The position numbers and the translations under genes were made by a program. Source: an uncultured Bacteroidales bacterium (GTDB lineage Bacteria > Bacteroidota > Bacteroidia > Bacteroidales > P3). From it: DNA of 46,960 nucleotides. This document shows, piece by piece, positions 44,742 to 46,960 of the stretch (position 1 is its first letter; each line of letters opens with the position of its first letter). The stretch is taken from positions 1 through 46,960 of the forward strand of contig CALUMK010000020.1 in the NCBI GenBank assembly GCA_944321735.1. Reading direction: 5' to 3'. The notes beneath the pieces were generated by a model. The model searched no databases and was not told the DNA's origin. It saw nothing but the letters and a program-made list of their open reading frames with translations.

Positions 44742-45590
44742 CTATCTCTCCTGCCGCTTCAAAATCCAAATCCCGGTCTCGTACAAGCACCAGATTGGAA
44801 AAGCCACCAACAGCATCGTAAAAGCATCGGAGGTGGGCGTGATAACCGCAGCCAATGCCAAGACAATGACAATGGCATATTTCCTGTACTTCTTCAGGAA
44901 AGAAGCCGACAGAATGCCCATCTTGCCCAACAGCCAGCACAGGATAGGTATCTCGAACACGAAGCCCATCATAAGGTTGAGCATCCAGAACGTGCCCATA
45001 TACGATTGCAACGAAATCAGGTTCTCTACCGATTCGTCCACTTGGTAAGTGCCCAAAAACCGGAATGTAAGAGGGAAAATCAGAAAATAGCTCAACAAGA
45101 CCCCAGCCAGGAACATCAGATAGCCTGCACTCACCGCCTTGACAGCGTAGCGACGCTCATTGGCATACAATGCCGGAGACACAAACTTGAATATCAAATA
45201 TAAAACATAGGGAGCCGCGCAAAAGAAACCAAAAGCGAAAGCCGTCTTGACATGAATCATGAACTGTTCGGCCAGCCCGGTATTAATCAGTTCCACATTG
45301 AACGAGGAAGGCATCGGATGCAAGTCACCCAAGCCATTGATCCAATCAAAAAGCCTATAGGTCGCAAAACTGTCCCGGCCCGGTGCCAGCACGATGGAAA
45401 AAAGCACCTTCTTGAAGCAGAAAGCCACTATCCCGAAGCCTAAGCTGACCACGACAATGCGAACCAGGCTCGACCGCAGCACATCCAGATGGTCCCAGAA
45501 AGACATCAACGTCCCGGATTTCTCCGGAACGGGAACAGTTTCTACCAGGCTATCTCCGGATTCTCGCTTTTCTTCTTCCAATCCGCCCAT
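44742..45590 (-). CDS. tatC: Sec-independent translocase TatC
   Basis: A 282-residue polytopic membrane protein, the receptor for twin-arginine signal peptides. The family hallmark near the N-terminus reads MSFWDHLDVLRSSLVRI, and six hydrophobic segments follow, with FVSPALYANERRY in the cytoplasmic/periplasmic loops. A ~28-residue charged N-extension precedes them. It starts 3 bases after the tatA stop. Confidence 0.95.
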   Translation of the reverse strand: MGGLEEEKRESGDSLVETVPVPEKSGTLMSFWDHLDVLRSSLVRIVVVSLGFGIVAFCFKKVLFSIVLAPGRDSFATYRLFDWINGLGDLHPMPSSFNVELINTGLAEQFMIHVKTAFAFGFFCAAPYVLYLIFKFVSPALYANERRYAVKAVSAGYLMFLAGVLLSYFLIFPLTFRFLGTYQVDESVENLISLQSYMGTFWMLNLMMGFVFEIPILCWLLGKMGILSASFLKKYRKYAIVIVLALAAVITPTSDAFTMLLVAFPIWCLYETGIWILKRQER

Positions 45591-45593
45591 AGC

Positions 45594-45872
45594 CTATTTG
45601 TCTTCCGCTTCGGGCTTCACCGAACTGTCCGAAGACGTCTGCTTCTCCGCTGCTGAACGCTCTACATCGTCCCCTCCAGCCCGTTTCTTGGCCGTCGAAG
45701 TTCCAGCGTCATCCTCGTCAATGCCTTTCATGCCATCCTTGAAGCTCCGCACGCCCTTGCCCAGTCCTTTCATCAATTCCGGAATCTTCCGCCCGCCGAA
45801 AATCAGCAGTACAATCAAGACCAGCACGATAATCTCGGGCAAACCGATGCTTCCCAAAAACAAAAGTTCCAT
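45594..45872 (-). CDS. tatA: Twin-arginine translocase subunit TatA/E
   Basis: A 92-residue protein with an N-terminal membrane helix (GLPEIIVLVLIVLLIFGG), the hinge and amphipathic helix (RKIPELMKGLGKGVRSFKDG), and an acidic, disordered tail. Adjacent to tatC, it supplies the pore-forming component; no separate tatB is seen, as is normal for this phylum. Confidence 0.93.
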   Translation of the reverse strand: MELLFLGSIGLPEIIVLVLIVLLIFGGRKIPELMKGLGKGVRSFKDGMKGIDEDDAGTSTAKKRAGGDDVERSAAEKQTSSDSSVKPEAEDK

Positions 45873-46029
45873 ATCCGATTTATTTGTCTCTTAAGGTACG
45901 CTCCTGCATCTTTCTACCGCCTCTCTCTTGCCGTCCCAACTCACAGCAAACAAGAAACATTCCCATGTCAATCCGTCAAGGCTGCCCCATCGCCATCCAT
46001 TACAGCAACGGCATCCCGCCTGTACCGAA

Positions 46030-46458
46030 TCAGGATTTCAAAGTCCGCAAGAAAGCCTCTATCCGCCACAAGCAAGCCTCCGGGCTTTCGGCAAAAAAGC
46101 ATCGTTTTTCCAAGGGACACCAGTCGTTGCCTGCCCGGTTGATAATATGGGGCACAAGGTGTTCTGCTTGATAAGGAATCCCGTACTGCCGTAAAAGCCA
46201 GCTAGCCGGCAAGCTCAATATCCTTGTATGCAATTCGGCTATCCCGCCCAAAATCATCAAGGAGGCAGCCGCCTTACCCACCACTTTGTCGGCCACGAAA
46301 GCGCCGCGAAGCTGAACCGGATCGGACTCCAGCAAATACAGCAAATCCTTGACCCCGCGTTCCCGTCCTACCCAACGATTCTTCCCGTTGCTCAGCACGC
46401 AAGAACATCCCAATTCATGCAACAACCGGACACATTCGACTTTTTCCCTATCATCCAT
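46030..46458 (-). CDS. DUF1893 family protein
   Basis: A 142-residue protein matching DUF1893 by its SCVLSNGKNRWVGRERGVKDLL region, FVADKVVGKAAASLMILGG and PHIINRAGNDWCPLEKR. It has no signal peptide or membrane segment. The family is thought to have a cytidine-deaminase-like fold; its function is not known. It lies between the 16S/tRNA unit and tatA, 157 bases before tatA. Confidence 0.75.
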   Translation of the reverse strand: MDDREKVECVRLLHELGCSCVLSNGKNRWVGRERGVKDLLYLLESDPVQLRGAFVADKVVGKAAASLMILGGIAELHTRILSLPASWLLRQYGIPYQAEHLVPHIINRAGNDWCPLEKRCFFAESPEACLWRIEAFLRTLKS

Positions 46459-46574
46459 ATATTTGCCTTATCTCTTGAGAACACCTTTACCAGAAGGCGA
46501 CACTCCAGTCACAACTTATGAGGAATACCAATCGACAAGTATAAGCAAAATTTTCAATCCCACCAGCATTATAC

Positions 46575-46603
46575 GAAAAAAGGCAGCCTCACAGCTGCCT
46601 TTC
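46575..46603 (-). terminator. Intrinsic terminator ending the 16S-tRNA unit
   Basis: A 9-bp stem (AAAGGCAGC, 46,579-587, with its complement at 594-602) and a 6-base loop are followed on the minus strand by six or more T. It lies 15 bases past the last tRNA. Confidence 0.85.
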
Positions 46604-46617
46604 TCTGATTGATTTTG

Positions 46618-46691
46618 TGGAGTATAGGGGAGTCGAACCCCTGACCTCTTGACTGCCAGTCAAACGCTCTAGCCAACTGAGCTAATACCCC
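46618..46691 (-). tRNA. tRNA-Ala(GGC)
   Basis: A 74-base cloverleaf with a 7-bp acceptor stem GGGGTAT/ATACTCC, including the alanine identity pair G3-U70, D-arm GCTC/GAGC, anticodon loop CTGGCAG (anticodon GGC) and T-loop TTCGACT. CCA is not encoded. It is third in the 16S unit, 4 bases after the CCA of tRNA-Ala(TGC). Confidence 0.93.
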
Positions 46692-46695
46692 AAGA

Positions 46696-46772
46696 TGGTG
46701 GAGAATAAGGGATTCGAACCCTTGACCCCCAGCTTGCAAAGCTGGTGCTCTAGCCAACTGAGCTAATCCCCC
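46696..46772 (-). tRNA. tRNA-Ala(TGC)
   Basis: A 77-base gene including encoded CCA. Anticodon stem CCAGC/GCTGG, loop TTTGCAA (anticodon TGC), and G3-U70 present. It is the usual rRNA-spacer alanine tRNA. Confidence 0.95.
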
Positions 46773-46797
46773 AAAAGGAATGTCCTAACACATTTCG

Positions 46798-46871
46798 TAG
46801 TCTCGAGCGGAGTTGAACCGCTGACCCCCACATTATCAGTGTGGTGCTCTGACCAACTGAGCTACGAGACT
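46798..46871 (-). tRNA. tRNA-Ile(GAT)
   Basis: A 74-base cloverleaf with acceptor AGTCTCG/CGAGACT, anticodon stem CCACA/TGTGG and loop CTGATAA (anticodon GAT). CCA is not encoded. It is the usual first tRNA after 16S. Confidence 0.95.
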
Positions 46872-46938
46872 GTCCAACTGTCTCTCGACCCTGCACGTCC
46901 GCAACAGCAAGAAGCTCTAAGAGTGAACCCCTCTCCAG

Positions 46939-46960
46939 AAAGGAGGTATTCCAGCCACAC
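46939..46960 (-). rRNA. rrs: 16S rRNA, 3' end only
   Basis: The minus strand enters the window as GTGTGGCTGGAATACCTCCTTT, the last bases of bacterial 16S rRNA including the anti-Shine-Dalgarno CCTCC. The rest of the gene lies past the right edge. Most Bacteroidales read GGAACACCTCC here; this one has GGAATACCTCC. Confidence 0.9.

Overview
This window looks like a piece of a Bacteroidales (phylum Bacteroidota) chromosome of intermediate GC, from a member that has a type IX secretion system. Several lines of evidence agree. Promoter candidates carry the Bacteroidota -7 element TAnnTTTG, and starts rarely have Shine-Dalgarno sequences. There is an RnfBCDGEA operon, a MoxR/Bat operon, a protein with a Por/type IX C-terminal sorting domain, and a SusC-era style TPR plus beta-barrel pair. 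The genus cannot be fixed from this sequence alone.

Left part (1-10,900). The first ~240 bases resemble a stable-RNA operon promoter and leader running leftward off the window. Then come a sodium:solute symporter and a lipoprotein that aligns with M2 (ACE-like) peptidases but has lost its zinc ligands (both minus). They are followed by a dihydroorotate-dehydrogenase-like flavoprotein, a type IX cargo protein, and uvrC overlapping a phosphopantetheinyl transferase (plus), then dapD and tpx (minus).

Middle (10,900-31,700). pyrB-pyrI has a ~200-base leader that contains a 65-codon Phe-rich leader ORF, U-rich tracts and two intrinsic-terminator-like hairpins. This closely parallels UTP-sensing pyrBI attenuation of enteric bacteria. 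Next are acpP-fabF-rnc (minus), purN-rnfBCDGEA (plus, one transcription unit by spacing), and carbamate kinase plus ornithine carbamoyltransferase (plus). A long minus-strand block follows: ruvX-def-TPR protein-outer-membrane barrel-ribF-like-yggS.

Right part (31,700-46,960). An aerotolerance-type operon reads moxR, DUF58, a membrane protein, batA, a fused batB-batC, batD, batE. It converges on a typA-lipA-lipB minus-strand group, with a ~195-bp MITE-like inverted-repeat element between them. Beyond lie tatA-tatC and a DUF1893 gene. The window ends in the 3' end of a 16S rRNA gene (minus), followed by tRNA-Ile(GAT), tRNA-Ala(TGC) and tRNA-Ala(GGC), then an intrinsic terminator. No 23S gene follows, so the 16S transcription unit appears to be unlinked from 23S/5S.

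Most genes are housekeeping. The best candidates for something new are the pyrBI leader, the 16S unit without 23S, the BatB-BatC fusion, the dead M2-like lipoprotein, the kinase-less RibF-like protein, the TPR/barrel pair and the MITE.
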